Source: an uncultured Eubacteriales bacterium (GTDB lineage Bacteria; Bacillota_A; Clostridia; Oscillospirales; Oscillospiraceae). Taken from it: a DNA stretch of 8,321 nt. Positions 1 through 8,321 of this stretch are shown here, one piece after another; within the stretch, counting starts at the first letter, position 1, and each line of letters starts with the position of its first letter. The stretch lies in NCBI GenBank assembly GCA_949742895.1, contig CATJRT010000110.1, forward strand, positions 1-8,321. The letters run 5' to 3'. The translations under genes and the position numbers were made by a program. The notes below the pieces were generated by a model. It did not search any database, was not told the origin of the DNA, and saw only the letters and a list, made by a program, of their open reading frames with translations.

Positions 1-1
1 G

Positions 2-82
2 CAGATTGACATTTCTTATGACCTTGTGGGAATACTCCCCGCGTCTTTACTGAATGACCTGCAAAATGGAGAAACGGCATAG
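2..82 (+). CDS. Possible C-terminal tail of a plus-strand gene (partial, doubtful)
   Basis: The plus-strand frame starting at base 2 stays open for 26 codons and ends at TAG 80-82, giving a tail that ends in LQNGETA. If real, it is the end of a gene that lies mostly outside the window and converges on the nuclease gene. I recognise no family. Third codon positions are only about half G/C, unlike the GC-rich third positions of the genes to the right, and 26 open codons are easily due to chance. The stop codon lies inside the hairpin at 68-104, which is unusual for a gene end. I list it only so the left edge is not left blank. Confidence 0.2.
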   Translation, partial: QIDISYDLVGILPASLLNDLQNGETA

Positions 83-104
83 CCTGCAGGCTGCGCCGTT
101 TCCC
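68..104 (-). terminator. Probable intrinsic terminator of the minus-strand operon
   Basis: GAAACGGC (71-78) pairs with GCCGTTTC (95-102), an 8-bp perfect outer stem. The centre, 81-92, is the 12-base palindrome AGCCTGCAGGCT, so the helix continues after a short imperfect step. Read on the minus strand, the hairpin is followed by CCATTTTGC, a short T run. Read on the plus strand it is followed by CCCAAAAAC, so it should terminate only minus-strand transcripts. It lies about 60 bases after the stop of the nuclease gene. The T run of four is weak, so efficiency is uncertain. The stretch between it and the nuclease stop (about 105-163) shows no gene. Confidence 0.55.
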
Positions 105-163
105 AAAAACATTTCTAATACTGTCTTATGAGTGCCACCCTTTGGAGCGGGCTTTTTCTATGT

Positions 164-877
164 TCATTTTCCGTTTTCCCAGCTCTCCCCGGTGGCATAG
201 TCGATGGTCACACCGGGCTGCACATTATATACGTACACGTTGAAACAGATGCCCTCGCCGTTGTCCTCCACTGAAAGGGCCTCCATCTGCACTCCTCTGG
301 CCACCAGCTCCATACCGCTGAAAATAGGCGTTACCCGGTAAAGTACGTGATTCCCTGTATCGTCCACATAGCCGTCCACCATGTTCTCAAAGGGAAGCAT
401 TCCCTCCACATTCAGGTAACGGGTTCCAGTAATCAGATTTTTCTCGTTGGCATTCTCCCCCGCAAGCTGATAGCCAATCAGGTGGCATCGGTTATACAGG
501 TACTTCCCGTCCACGCAGTCATATTTTACTGTGTACCAACCTGTGGGTTTAACCTGCCCGATCTCTCCCCGTGGCTCAGTGGGCATTATCTCCTCACAGA
601 TATTGGCATAGGCCATACCACACCGCCCCCAAAGATCCAAGTCGCTGTAATACTCAAATGGCTCGTCCGTCATGTCTCCCGGGTGGAAATCCGGCTTATT
701 GCCGTTCAACGTCACATAGGGCTGTCCGGAATATTCCGGGATGCTGTCCAGCGTGTAGGAGATCTGACGTTCGCTGATATATACAGCGATTGCCATCAAT
801 ACAATGATAACGATGGTCAGCGCCATACTGACGCCCTTCTGCCTCCCCCGCCGCTTTGAAGTTGTTCGTCCACTCAT
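164..877 (-). CDS. Membrane-anchored DNA/RNA non-specific endonuclease (EndA/NucA superfamily)
   Basis: This 237-residue protein belongs to the DNA/RNA non-specific endonuclease superfamily (beta-beta-alpha-metal fold, related to streptococcal DNA-entry nuclease EndA). The core reads YNRCHLIGYQLAGENANEKN, with the expected general-base histidine at H132 and the expected metal-binding asparagine at N155 (RYLN). The DRGH motif of classical members is NRCH here, a variant I recall from clostridial relatives. Residues 1-15 are basic and 18-34 form one hydrophobic segment, so the enzyme is probably anchored by its N terminus with the catalytic domain outside the cell, where it would cut DNA or RNA. 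It is the last gene of the operon, 18 nt after ligA. The nearest good ribosome site, AAGGAG, overlaps the ligA stop and is 14 nt from this ATG. An internal ATG at 826 (Met18), with AAGGG seven bases upstream, is a real alternative start. Family call is firm; substrate and role (nutrient scavenging, DNA uptake, biofilm) are inference. Confidence 0.88.
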   Translation of the reverse strand: MSGRTTSKRRGRQKGVSMALTIVIIVLMAIAVYISERQISYTLDSIPEYSGQPYVTLNGNKPDFHPGDMTDEPFEYYSDLDLWGRCGMAYANICEEIMPTEPRGEIGQVKPTGWYTVKYDCVDGKYLYNRCHLIGYQLAGENANEKNLITGTRYLNVEGMLPFENMVDGYVDDTGNHVLYRVTPIFSGMELVARGVQMEALSVEDNGEGICFNVYVYNVQPGVTIDYATGESWENGK

Positions 878-895
878 ATCTCTCTTCTGGACTCC

Positions 896-3584
<2,689 letters not shown>

Positions 3585-3604
3585 AACAGTCACCCCCTGG
3601 AGTC

Positions 3605-3634
3605 ACTGTATGCGGTCCACAGCCTGACCTATAC
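3605..3634 (-). promoter_or_regulatory. Candidate sigma-E (mother-cell) promoter upstream of yunB
   Basis: On the minus strand, 3612-3605 reads CATACAGT, an exact match to the Bacillus sigma-E -10 consensus CATACAnT. Fifteen bases upstream, 3634-3628 reads GTATAGG, sharing the ATA core but only about four of seven positions with the usual -35 (KMATATT). Transcription would start near 3598, giving a leader of only about 14 nt with the AGGGGG ribosome site at its 5' end. YunB is a sigma-E regulon member in Bacillus, which supports the match. The imperfect -35 and very short leader argue for caution. Confidence 0.45.
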
Positions 3635-3651
3635 CGAAATATCCGACAAGT

Positions 3652-4905
3652 TTAGTCCCTTAACAGCTCCTGCACTGCCAGCATCATTCCAGCTTTCCCC
3701 GACTCGTAAGTCAGCCCGCCCTGAAGGTATACGGTGTATGGCTCCCGCATAGGGGCATCGGCGGACAACTCAATGGATGCACCCTGGACGAAGGCGCCCG
3801 CCGCCATAATGACGGGGCATTCGTATCCGGGCATATCCCACGGCTCCGGCGTGACATAGGAATCCACCGGGGCCCCGGACTGGATGCCCCTACAAAAGCG
3901 TTTTACCGCCTCCGGTCCTCCCAAATGGATCATCTGAATAATATCGTGCCGGATCTCGTCTGACCGGGGCTGGGTCTCATAGCCCAACAGCTCCATGAGC
4001 TTTGCCCCGAGCACGGCAGTCTTGAGGGCCTGAGCCACTGTGTGTGGGGCCAGGAACAGCCCCTGATAAAGCAGGCGGTTGCTGCCCAGAGTAGCGCCGC
4101 ACTCCTTACCGATGCCCGGACAGGTCAGCCGCATAGCGGCCCCTTCCACCAGGTCGCGCCGTCCGGCGATGTACGCCCCAGTGGGAGCCAGACCGCCGCC
4201 GGGATTTTTAATGAGCGAGCCTACCACCAGGTCGGCCCCTGCATGGGTGGGCTCCCACTCCTCTACAAATTCTCCGTAGCAGTTGTCTACCAGAATAGCG
4301 GCATTTTTGTTATTTTCCCGCACGATACGGCACAGTTCTCCAATCTCATCCACCGACAGGGATGCCCGGGTGGCATACCCTTTGGAGCGCTGGATCAGCA
4401 CTGCCTTTACCTTGGGGTCGGCCACGGCCTCCGCCAGTCCCTCCAGGTCAGGCGCATCGTTCACCAGCTCAACTTGGCGGTACTCTACGCCGTAGTCCTT
4501 CAGGGAACCATGCCCCTTATCCGCTGCACCGATCACTCCCAACAGGGTGTCGTAGGGTGCGCCCACAGCGGACACCAGCACATCCCCGGCCTTCAACGCC
4601 CCAAACAGAGCGCAAGCAATAGCATGGGTGCCATTGACGAACTGGAGCCGTACCAGCGCGTCCTCCGTGCCAAACAACTGTGCATAAATTTCGTCCAGCT
4701 TGTCCCGGCCCAGGTCGTCATATCCATAACCGGTGGTGCCAGCAAAATAGCTCTCCGCCACCCGGTGCTCCTGAAACGCCGCCAGCACCCGCTGAGTGTT
4801 GCTCTGAGAGATGGCGTCGATGCGGGCAAACTGCGGGGCAAGATCGCACTCCGCCTGCTCTGCCAGAATACGGACATGATCTGATATCTGTAAAGCGAAA
4901 CTCAT
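3652..4905 (-). CDS. PLP-dependent enzyme of the methionine gamma-lyase / 'aluminium resistance' family (YnbB-like)
   Basis: This 417-residue fold-type I PLP enzyme matches the family annotated as 'methionine gamma-lyase family' or 'aluminium resistance protein' (Pfam Met_gamma_lyase; B. subtilis YnbB). The predicted Schiff-base lysine is K233 in GSLIKNPGGG. The aspartate that contacts the pyridine nitrogen is D207 in ILVDNCYGEF. Residues 59-64 (GYGYDD) and 91-95 (NGTHA) resemble the segments that position the cofactor. The C-terminal part contains PEPWDMPGYECPVIMAAG. It has no signal peptide, so it acts in the cytoplasm. The true substrate of the family is poorly established, so cleavage of methionine or another sulfur amino acid is inference from the name. 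The ATG is fixed by an in-frame TAA directly upstream; AAAGGA is 12 nt away, a rather long spacing. It sits 25 nt after three peptidase genes, so it could process an amino acid they release. Confidence 0.9.
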   Translation of the reverse strand: MSFALQISDHVRILAEQAECDLAPQFARIDAISQSNTQRVLAAFQEHRVAESYFAGTTGYGYDDLGRDKLDEIYAQLFGTEDALVRLQFVNGTHAIACALFGALKAGDVLVSAVGAPYDTLLGVIGAADKGHGSLKDYGVEYRQVELVNDAPDLEGLAEAVADPKVKAVLIQRSKGYATRASLSVDEIGELCRIVRENNKNAAILVDNCYGEFVEEWEPTHAGADLVVGSLIKNPGGGLAPTGAYIAGRRDLVEGAAMRLTCPGIGKECGATLGSNRLLYQGLFLAPHTVAQALKTAVLGAKLMELLGYETQPRSDEIRHDIIQMIHLGGPEAVKRFCRGIQSGAPVDSYVTPEPWDMPGYECPVIMAAGAFVQGASIELSADAPMREPYTVYLQGGLTYESGKAGMMLAVQELLRD

Positions 4906-4930
4906 TTAGACCATCTGTCCTTTCTCTATT

Positions 4931-5929
4931 TTATCGCTCCAGATGGCTGGCCGCAAAGGCCGCCGCCAAATCGGCACAGGCCTGCACATCGTCCAGGTCC
5001 ACCATTTCCGTGGGCGTATGGGTATAGCGGCACGGGATGGAAATACCGCCGGTATACACGCCTCCACGGGTCTGGTGAATGGGTCCTGCATCGGTGCCGC
5101 CCACCCGGGACACACTGTGCTGGACGGGGATACCCTTTGCCTCAGCCAGCTGTGTCAACTTCTTTACCATCTCTGGGTGGCAGATGACAGAGCGGTCCAT
5201 GATGTTAATTGCCGCGCCCTTGCCACACAGGGCGGTGACCTGGTGCTTGGCTCCCGGCCTGTCGTCTGTGCCGCACACATCCACTACAACACCGTAATCA
5301 GGGTCGATAGCCCAAGCGGCGGTCTTGGCCCCCCGGCAACCCACTTCCTCCTGAACCGAAAAGACAAAATACAAATCGTTGTCCGTCTCTTCCAGCTTTT
5401 CCATTACCATGAGCAGCACCAAGCAGGCAATGCGGTCATCCAGATACGGGGAGATCACCCGGCCACAGGCGTCATTGATGGGCGTGTCATACACCGCGCC
5501 ATCCCCCACCTGAACCAGCATTTCCGCTTCCTCCCTGTTGGCTACGCCGATGTCGATGAGCAGGTCGGAAGGCTTCAGCTTATCCGTACCGGTGTCCTCC
5601 GGTGCGCAGATGAGGCCTTTCGTCCCGTTTTGGAACCGTATCGGCGTATACAGCACCTTGTCCGCGTGAACGCCGCCGATGCTGCCCACGTGGATGAAAC
5701 CTTTCTCACTGATGTGGGTGGCCACCAGCCCGATGGAGTCCATGTGGGCAGAAAACATCACCTTTGGCCCACCTCCCTTTTTGCGGCATATCAAATTGCC
5801 CATCACGTCCCGGGAAATATCGTCCACATAGGGCGCGGCCAGCTTTTCTATCACCTGAGAAATCTCACATTCACAGCCGGAGAGGCCAAAGGCAGAGACC
5901 AGCTCCTCTATCGTTTTCACCATATCCAT
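4931..5929 (-). CDS. M42 family metallo-aminopeptidase, paralogue C
   Basis: M42 enzymes (glutamyl aminopeptidase, FrvX/YsdC and TET-type) are di-metal exopeptidases that usually assemble into hollow dodecamers and trim short peptides in the cytoplasm. This copy has 332 residues. Predicted metal ligands are H62 (SAHMDS), D164 (PYLDDR), E195 (QEEVGCRGA), D217 (VVDVCG) and H304 (YTHTPTE). D64 and E194 fit the catalytic Asp and the general base. It differs from its neighbours in having HMDS instead of HxDE and YLDD instead of KAxDD. The specificity-loop motif is VGGTDAGPIH. The ATG follows AGGAGG at 8 nt. It begins 15 nt after paralogue B and ends 25 nt before the PLP enzyme gene. A second ATG two codons in is less well spaced. 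Exact residue preference cannot be read from the sequence. Confidence 0.93.
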   Translation of the reverse strand: MDMVKTIEELVSAFGLSGCECEISQVIEKLAAPYVDDISRDVMGNLICRKKGGGPKVMFSAHMDSIGLVATHISEKGFIHVGSIGGVHADKVLYTPIRFQNGTKGLICAPEDTGTDKLKPSDLLIDIGVANREEAEMLVQVGDGAVYDTPINDACGRVISPYLDDRIACLVLLMVMEKLEETDNDLYFVFSVQEEVGCRGAKTAAWAIDPDYGVVVDVCGTDDRPGAKHQVTALCGKGAAINIMDRSVICHPEMVKKLTQLAEAKGIPVQHSVSRVGGTDAGPIHQTRGGVYTGGISIPCRYTHTPTEMVDLDDVQACADLAAAFAASHLER

Positions 5930-5944
5930 ATTCGGTTCCTCCTG

Positions 5945-6967
5945 TTAATTCTCAGCCTGGGCCTGGATGAACAGCCTGGCCAGCGTCAGCATATGCTCTG
6001 TGTCGGCAAGGCTACATACGCTGCTGGGGGCGTGAAGGTAGCGCACGGCAGCGGAGATGCCAGCGACCCGTACTCCGGCCTTAGTGCGCTGGACGGCTTG
6101 GGCATCCGTACCACCGGACAGATAGTGCTTCATTTGCCAAGGCAGGCCGTTGTCCTTTGCCAGATTGCGCAGCTGCTCGAACAACACCCGGTCATAGACG
6201 GTTCCACCGTCCATCCAAGAAAGGACGGGGCCCTGCCCTGGCCAGCACACCTGCCTGTGTTCCTCCAGCGCAGGAGTGTCGGCGGAGGTGGTGCCCTCCA
6301 GAATCAGGGCGATTTCCGGTGTCACGGAGAACGCCACGCTGAAGGCACCTCTGGTCCCTACCTCCTCCATGACGGTGAACACGAATGTGCAGTCCATGGG
6401 CAGGTCCTCCTCCAACAGCTTCACCATCACGGCGCAGCCCACCCGGTCGTCGATGGCCTTGGCCTTAAGCATCCTGTCGCCGAACTCCACCACGTCGCTG
6501 GCAAATACACCGAAGTCCCCCAGTTCCACCTGGGCCAGGGCCTCCTCCTGGTCCTTTGCGCCGATGTCGATATAGTACTCGGTGAGCTTGGGCACCCGTT
6601 TGCGCTCCTCGGGGGTGGTCAGATGGATGGCCTTCAGTCCAATAATGCCAGAGATGCGCTTCACGCCGATGTCTACCCGCTTGCCCAGCAGCACCCGGCG
6701 GTCGATGCCGCCCACACAGCCGAATTTCAGATAGCCCTCCTCAGTGACCGACTTGATGATCAGCCCCACCTCGTCCATATGGGCGCACAGCATCAGCTGG
6801 TTCCCTGCCGCCTTCATGCCCCGTTTGAACACAATAAGGTTGCCCAACGCATCGGTCCGCACCTGATCCGCGAACGGCTCCACCCTGTGGCGGATATAAC
6901 TGCGAACCTCATCCTCGAAGGAGGACACGCCGGACAGGGCGCACAGCGTTTTCAGTGTCTCTACCAT
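5945..6967 (-). CDS. M42 family metallo-aminopeptidase, paralogue B
   Basis: This is the second of three tandem M42 peptidases, 340 residues. Predicted metal ligands are H63 (CAHMDEVGL), D173 (KAIDDRVG), E202 (MEEVGTRGA), E224 (LEGTTSAD) and H312 (YLHAPSS); D65 and E201 fit the catalytic pair. The ligand at 224 is glutamate where paralogues A and C have aspartate. E occurs at this position in other M42 proteins, so the enzyme should be active, perhaps with different metal geometry. The loop motif is SGGTDAQAVQ. Its ATG overlaps the end of paralogue A by seven bases (ATGGTAG at 6967-6961), and a G-rich site (GGAGGGGAGG) lies about 10 nt upstream, so translational coupling is likely. No signal peptide; cytoplasmic. 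Confidence 0.93.
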   Translation of the reverse strand: MVETLKTLCALSGVSSFEDEVRSYIRHRVEPFADQVRTDALGNLIVFKRGMKAAGNQLMLCAHMDEVGLIIKSVTEEGYLKFGCVGGIDRRVLLGKRVDIGVKRISGIIGLKAIHLTTPEERKRVPKLTEYYIDIGAKDQEEALAQVELGDFGVFASDVVEFGDRMLKAKAIDDRVGCAVMVKLLEEDLPMDCTFVFTVMEEVGTRGAFSVAFSVTPEIALILEGTTSADTPALEEHRQVCWPGQGPVLSWMDGGTVYDRVLFEQLRNLAKDNGLPWQMKHYLSGGTDAQAVQRTKAGVRVAGISAAVRYLHAPSSVCSLADTEHMLTLARLFIQAQAEN

Positions 6968-7998
6968 TCCGGACCATCCTCCCCTCCAAGATTTGCCGCA
7001 AAGGCGGCCAACAGCCGGGCTGTATCCTCCAGATCGCTCAGCTCCAGTGTTTCCACCGGAGTGTGCATATATTTCAGTGGCAGGGACAGCACTGCAGTAG
7101 CGACTCCCTCGTTGCAGATTTGCATTTCCCAGCCGTTGGTGCCGGAGGACCGCTCCATGATCTCCGTCTGGACCGTGATCCCCTCCTGCTCTGCTGTATC
7201 CAGCAGCTTTTTCGCCATCCAGCGGGCCACGTTGGGGCCGATCCCCACTACCGGTCCGCCACCCATAACGAAGGTTTCATCTTTCTGACCGTCCGGTGTG
7301 CGGCCATGGGTCACGTCCACCGCTACGCAGAAATCCGGGGCCAGCGCCTGAACAGCTACGATGGCCCCGGCGCTGTTGGTCTCCTCGCAGACACTGCCCA
7401 GCACATACAGGTCTATATTCAGCTCCTGGTCCTGGAGCAGCTCCAGCACTCGAAGCAACGTAACGAAGCAGGCCCGGTCGTCCATAGCCTTGCCGCACAC
7501 CTGCCGCCTGCCCAGCCGGGTGAATTCCGACCGGAACACCATAGGGGTACCCAAGGGGATACACCGTTCCGCCTCCGCTTGGCTCAGTCCGGTATCCACA
7601 AACATCTCCTTCAGCTCCGGAACCTTCTCCCGATCCTCCGCCGACAGCACATGGGGCGGCAGGCAGGCCACCGCCCCCAGCATGGAAGGCTCGGTTAGGA
7701 TGGTCACCTCCTGGTCCGGCAGCATCCGGGGGTCCACCCCGATGGCCGCAAATCGCAAAAAGCCGTCCTCGATCCCGGTGACCGTCAGCCCCACCTCATC
7801 CAGATGGGCGTCCAGCAGCAGCTTTTTCGTCCCCGGCTTCCCGCAGCGGCGTATGCCGGTCACATTGCCCAGCCGGTCGATCTGCACCTCGTTCACCAGT
7901 GTCTCCAGCAGTTCCTTTGCCGCCAGCGCAGCTGGACGCTCGAACCCCGAAGGTGCGCCGATGGCGCTGAATCGCTTCAATATCCCTTCCAATTCCAA
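6961..7998 (-). CDS. M42 family metallo-aminopeptidase, paralogue A
   Basis: This is the first gene of the operon, 345 residues. Predicted metal ligands are H65 (LDAHLDEVGL), D173 (KAMDDRA), E206 (CEETNSAGA), D228 (VAVDVTHG) and H312 (YMHTPVE); D67 and E205 fit the catalytic pair. It is the most divergent of the three around the active site: the usual EEVGxRGA is EETNSAGA, and the GGTDA loop is SGTNGWEMQ. A TTG start at 7998 is forced, because the in-frame codon at 8016-8014 is TAA and the only codons between are non-starts. AGGAAG lies 9 nt upstream. The TTG may lower output of the first gene relative to the ATG-started paralogues B and C. It is transcribed from the promoter at 8057-8085. 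Role as a cytoplasmic peptide-trimming enzyme is from the family; substrate unknown. Confidence 0.93.
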   Translation of the reverse strand: MELEGILKRFSAIGAPSGFERPAALAAKELLETLVNEVQIDRLGNVTGIRRCGKPGTKKLLLDAHLDEVGLTVTGIEDGFLRFAAIGVDPRMLPDQEVTILTEPSMLGAVACLPPHVLSAEDREKVPELKEMFVDTGLSQAEAERCIPLGTPMVFRSEFTRLGRRQVCGKAMDDRACFVTLLRVLELLQDQELNIDLYVLGSVCEETNSAGAIVAVQALAPDFCVAVDVTHGRTPDGQKDETFVMGGGPVVGIGPNVARWMAKKLLDTAEQEGITVQTEIMERSSGTNGWEMQICNEGVATAVLSLPLKYMHTPVETLELSDLEDTARLLAAFAANLGGEDGPEW

Positions 7999-8056
7999 GA
8001 TTTTGCACTTCCTTTATATGATCTTTCATACAAATGGGTCAAACACATACCTGAGT

Positions 8057-8085
8057 ATTATACCCTATCCATTTGCACTTGACAA
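8057..8085 (-). promoter_or_regulatory. Sigma-A-type promoter of the M42-ligA operon
   Basis: On the minus strand the -35 is TTGTCA (8085-8080) and the -10 is a perfect TATAAT (8062-8057), with the optimal 17-bp spacer. Transcription should start near 8050, leaving a leader of about 50 nt before the TTG start of the first M42 gene. The -35 overlaps that of the rnpB promoter by five bases. No riboswitch-like structure stands out in the leader. Confidence 0.85.
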
Positions 8086-8107
8086 TCACCCAAAGATGAA
8101 GTACAAT
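8079..8107 (+). promoter_or_regulatory. Sigma-A-type promoter of rnpB
   Basis: On the plus strand the -35 is a perfect TTGACA (8079-8084) and the -10 is TACAAT (8102-8107, five of six), 17 bp apart. The start would fall at about 8113-8116, just before the first rnpB stem. This strength suits a constitutively needed RNA. Confidence 0.9.
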
Positions 8108-8113
8108 ATAAAT

Positions 8114-8321
8114 TCGCAAGCGGGCTGGACAGCCGCGCGGACGGGGCGAAAGGCCTGCCCGTGAGGAAAGTCCGGGCTCCACAGGGCAAGGATAACGGGT
8201 AACGCCCGCCGGGGGCAACCCCAGGAAAAGTGCAACAGAGATATACCGCTTCGATCTCCAAAATGGGGCCCCCACAAAGCCGTCCTGCGGCTTTGTGGGG
8301 AGAGGAGGCACAGCAAAATGA
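8114..8321 (+). ncRNA. rnpB: RNase P RNA (partial, 3' end beyond the window)
   Basis: This is the catalytic RNA of RNase P, which removes 5' leaders from precursor tRNAs. The diagnostic conserved block GAGGAAAGTCCGGGCTCC lies at 8163-8180. It is followed by ACAGGGCA, by GGGTAACGCCC (8197-8207), by GGGGGCAACCCC (8211-8222), and by AGTGCAACAGAGA (8229-8241), in the order and spacing of bacterial class A molecules such as that of E. coli. Upstream, ACGGG (8141-8145) pairs with CCCGT (8158-8162) as a P3-like stem. From about 8250 the sequence departs from the usual form: a 13-bp perfect hairpin (8270-8282 with 8288-8300, loop TCCTG) occupies the P12 position, then a purine-rich stretch runs to the edge. 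The usual AAGGGTGAAA segment is not reached. The 5' end is inferred from the promoter. Confidence 0.93.
8270..8300 (+). repeat. 13-bp perfect hairpin in the P12 region of rnpB
   Basis: CCCCACAAAGCCG (8270-8282) and CGGCTTTGTGGGG (8288-8300) are perfectly complementary around the loop TCCTG. In class A RNase P RNA this place is normally a variable P12 helix, so it may simply be a species-specific P12. The heptamer CAAAATG occurs on both sides (8259-8265 and 8314-8320), and the expected conserved segment after P12 is not seen before the window ends. An inserted dispersed repeat is therefore an alternative. Confidence 0.7.

Noticed and set aside
132..160. A GCCACCC...GGGC stretch followed by TTTTT on the plus strand, resembling a terminator.
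   Set aside because: Only about three contiguous base pairs form and the stem is full of mismatches.
4943..7288. A 781-codon open frame on the plus strand, antisense to two M42 genes and part of the third.
   Set aside because: It runs opposite complete, motif-rich M42 genes. The product is rich in His, Gln, Arg and Pro with no recognisable domain, as expected for the mirror of GC-rich codons. No promoter or ribosome site was seen.
8013..8042. A second promoter-like pair on the minus strand: TTGACC (8042-8037) and TATAAA (8018-8013), 18 bp apart.
   Set aside because: Transcription would start near 8005, past the AGGAAG ribosome site, so the message could not use it. The stronger promoter at 8057-8085 is sufficient.
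8039..8316. Several minus-strand frames of 67-90 codons at the right edge.
   Set aside because: They run antisense through rnpB, whose conserved blocks explain the sequence.

Overview
The window looks like a chromosomal segment from a moderately high-GC, spore-forming member of the Clostridia, probably Oscillospiraceae-like (Flavonifractor/Intestinimonas/Oscillibacter type). This rests on the sporulation gene yunB, an N-anchored NRCH-type nuclease, a run of M42 peptidases and a bacterial RNase P RNA with class-A-like features. The taxonomic call is inference, not a database result.

Layout. Seven protein genes occupy about 164-7998, all on the minus strand and tightly packed (7-nt overlap, 15, 25, 58, 1 and 18-nt gaps). 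In transcription order they are: M42 peptidase A (7998-6961), M42 peptidase B (6967-5945), M42 peptidase C (5929-4931), a PLP enzyme of the methionine gamma-lyase/'aluminium resistance' family (4905-3652), sporulation protein YunB (3584-2919), NAD-dependent DNA ligase LigA (2917-896) and a membrane-anchored DNA/RNA non-specific endonuclease (877-164). A hairpin followed by a short T run on the minus strand (about 68-102) is a plausible terminator. The right end (about 8114 to the end) holds the 5' part of rnpB on the plus strand, cut by the window edge.

Regulation. Between rnpB and the operon are two strong sigma-A-type promoters placed back to back, with -35 hexamers overlapping by 5 bp (8079-8084 plus, 8080-8085 minus). 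RNA polymerase probably cannot occupy both at once. Inside the operon, just before yunB, lies a sequence matching the sigma-E -10 consensus (CATACAGT) with a partial -35 at 15 bp spacing. It could give yunB, and by read-through ligA and the nuclease, a mother-cell promoter.

How the genes work together. The three M42 enzymes are divergent paralogues, each keeping a complete set of five metal ligands. They probably act in the cytoplasm in late peptide breakdown, next to a PLP enzyme that may act on a sulfur amino acid. YunB belongs to spore formation, LigA to DNA replication and repair, and the nuclease to extracytoplasmic nucleic acid breakdown. No defence system, CRISPR array, prophage or complete mobile element is visible. 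The points most worth a second look are the shared -35 promoter pair, the yunB sigma-E-like promoter, the active-site divergence among the M42 trio, and an atypical hairpin/purine-rich stretch in the P12 region of rnpB.
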